In this document: positions 14,452 to 15,422 of the stretch, in pieces
How the letters are laid out: each line of letters starts with the position of its first letter
Position numbering within the stretch: position 1 is the first letter of the stretch
DNA from: Desulfuromonadaceae bacterium UBA2294
GTDB lineage: Bacteria > Desulfobacterota > Desulfuromonadia > Desulfuromonadales > UBA2294
DNA length: 15,422 nt
Reading direction: 5' to 3'
Assembly (NCBI GenBank): GCA_002345625.1
Contig: DDWE01000141.1
Coordinates: 1 to 15,422, forward strand
The notes under the pieces: generated by a model
Seen by the model: the letters and a program-made list of their open reading frames with translations, nothing else
Database searches by the model: none
What the model was told of the DNA's origin: nothing
Made by a program: the position numbers and the translations under genes

Positions 14452-15033
14452 ATGAACTATCTCGTCCACCTCTATCTCTCCACCCCCGGCCCGCTAGTGC
14501 GTCTCGGCAACCTGATGGGCGACTTTGTCAAAGGCCGCCTCGAGCTGAGCGGCTACGCCGGACCGATCCTGCGCGGCCTGCGCCAGCACCGCTTTGTCGA
14601 TAGCCACGCCGCCAGCAGCGCGGCCTTTCAGACCAGCGTTGATCGTCTTGCACCAGAATTCGGCCGTTACCGGCCGATCATCGTCGATATCGCCTACGAT
14701 CATATTCTGGCGCGACACTGGGATTGTTACAGCCAACAGACCCTGGTCGAGTTCACCGCCGAGACCTATCAGTTGCTGACCGACAACGATACCCTGCTGC
14801 CCATGGCCATGCGCAGTGTCGCCAAGCGGATGATCGCCCACGACTGGCTTACCTCCTACCGGCGGCAGGAGGTGGTCGCCACGGTATTACACCGGCTCGG
14901 CAGCCGCATGCGCCGCCCTAACCCGCTGGCCGAGGCTTATGACGATCTGGTCGCAAATCTCGATGCCATGCAGGACGACTGTCACACCTACTTGCAGCAA
15001 TGCCGGACGGCTGTTGAAGAGAGTGGCATTTGA
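14452..15033 (+). CDS. acpH: Acyl carrier protein phosphodiesterase (AcpH family)
   Basis: A 193-residue protein, the same length as E. coli AcpH, which removes the 4'-phosphopantetheine group from acyl carrier protein to give apo-ACP. The start MNYLVHLYLS resembles the family's typical N-terminus. Conserved segments are GNLMGDFVKG (Asp24), LRQHRFVDSH (His46, Asp50) and DIAYDHILARHW (Asp79, Asp83, His84), expected to form the metal-dependent, HD-like active site. It looks complete and is soluble and cytoplasmic. The ribosome site before the ATG is weak (GAG), and the start sits almost directly behind a strong terminator. The TM2 gene follows after 54 bp. Identity rests on length and motifs; some distant members of the family are still uncharacterised. 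Confidence 0.88.
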   Translation: MNYLVHLYLSTPGPLVRLGNLMGDFVKGRLELSGYAGPILRGLRQHRFVDSHAASSAAFQTSVDRLAPEFGRYRPIIVDIAYDHILARHWDCYSQQTLVEFTAETYQLLTDNDTLLPMAMRSVAKRMIAHDWLTSYRRQEVVATVLHRLGSRMRRPNPLAEAYDDLVANLDAMQDDCHTYLQQCRTAVEESGI

Positions 15034-15075
15034 ACCAAACAGGGATAAACTACTGTTCACCGAATCTTGTTGCAT

Positions 15076-15081
15076 AAGGAG
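15076..15081 (+). promoter_or_regulatory. Ribosome binding site of the TM2 gene
   Basis: AAGGAG lies six bases before the ATG at 15088. It fixes the start of the partial membrane protein gene that runs off the window. Confidence 0.8.
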
Positions 15082-15087
15082 CCTGCC

Positions 15088-15422
15088 ATGCCCGCGCCTC
15101 CAACCCATAGTACGCCCGTCGGTTACATCCTCTGGCTGTTCGGCTTTATCGGCGCCCACCGTTTCTACTTTGGCCGTCCGGTCTCCGGCACTATCTACTT
15201 CTTTACCCTCGGCCTGCTCGGCATCGGCTGGATCGTCGATCTGTTTCTGATACCGGGACTCAGCCAGCAAGCCAGCCAACGCTATCGCATCGGACCGATC
15301 GACTACACGGTCGCGTGGATCCTGCTGACCTTCCTCGGCCTGCTCGGCATTCATCGCTTTTATCTGGGGAAGTGGGGAACCGGCCTGATCTATCTGCTGA
15401 GTGGAGGGTTGTTTGGGCTCGG
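15088..15422 (+). CDS. Tandem TM2-domain membrane protein (3' end beyond the window)
   Basis: The frame is open from the ATG to the window edge, giving 111 codons without a stop, so the C-terminus is missing. Two TM2 modules are visible. The first (about residues 12-55) has GFIGAHRFYFGR followed by a glycine-rich membrane helix and a WIVD motif. The second (from about 82) has LLGIHRFYLGKWGTG and is cut within its second helix. TM2 proteins are small membrane proteins with two helices joined by the DRF-like (here HRF) turn. Their bacterial function is not known. The good AAGGAG ribosome site and codon use like the neighbours support a real gene. It may be co-transcribed with acpH. Confidence 0.85.
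   Translation, partial: MPAPPTHSTPVGYILWLFGFIGAHRFYFGRPVSGTIYFFTLGLLGIGWIVDLFLIPGLSQQASQRYRIGPIDYTVAWILLTFLGLLGIHRFYLGKWGTGLIYLLSGGLFGL

Overview
The window looks like a chromosomal segment of an anaerobic Desulfobacterota bacterium, most likely of the Desulfuromonadales/Geobacter group. This is an inference from gene content: a tungsten-type aldehyde:ferredoxin oxidoreductase (AOR), a YeeE/YedE-TusA sulfur pair, a stand-alone MshEN (GspE N-terminal) protein with a GAF-like end, and GC-rich genes separated by AT-rich gaps. No phage, plasmid, CRISPR, tRNA or rRNA was recognised.

The genes form two blocks that diverge from an AT-rich gap at about 8624-8784. Everything to the left is on the minus strand. 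In transcription order it holds an M20 PepT-like aminopeptidase, a PLP-dependent aminotransferase, then a tight three-gene unit with its own good sigma70-type promoter (YeeE/YedE transporter, TusA-like sulfur carrier, soluble PAS histidine kinase), and finally the DEAH helicase HrpB. Bases 1-486 carry no credible gene but hold several hairpins, one of which is a strong terminator- or REP-like structure.

Everything to the right is on the plus strand. A membrane-anchored M23 peptidase, an AOR and a double-domain class II aldolase are joined by two 4-bp ATGA overlaps, so translation of all three is probably coupled. The MshEN/GAF-like protein follows behind its own possible promoter. It contains about twelve copies of a 15-bp tandem repeat and ends at a strong intrinsic terminator. 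Then come AcpH (ACP phosphodiesterase) and a tandem-TM2 membrane protein cut off by the window edge.

The two most interesting units are the AOR-aldolase pair, which could release an aldehyde by retro-aldol cleavage and oxidise it with ferredoxin (the aldolase has an unusual five-cysteine insert), and the YeeE-TusA-kinase operon, which could couple sulfur uptake to a cytosolic sensor with a cysteine cluster in its first PAS domain. The MshEN protein keeps the two 24-residue c-di-GMP-binding motifs, with Lys for Arg, but has no ATPase domain.
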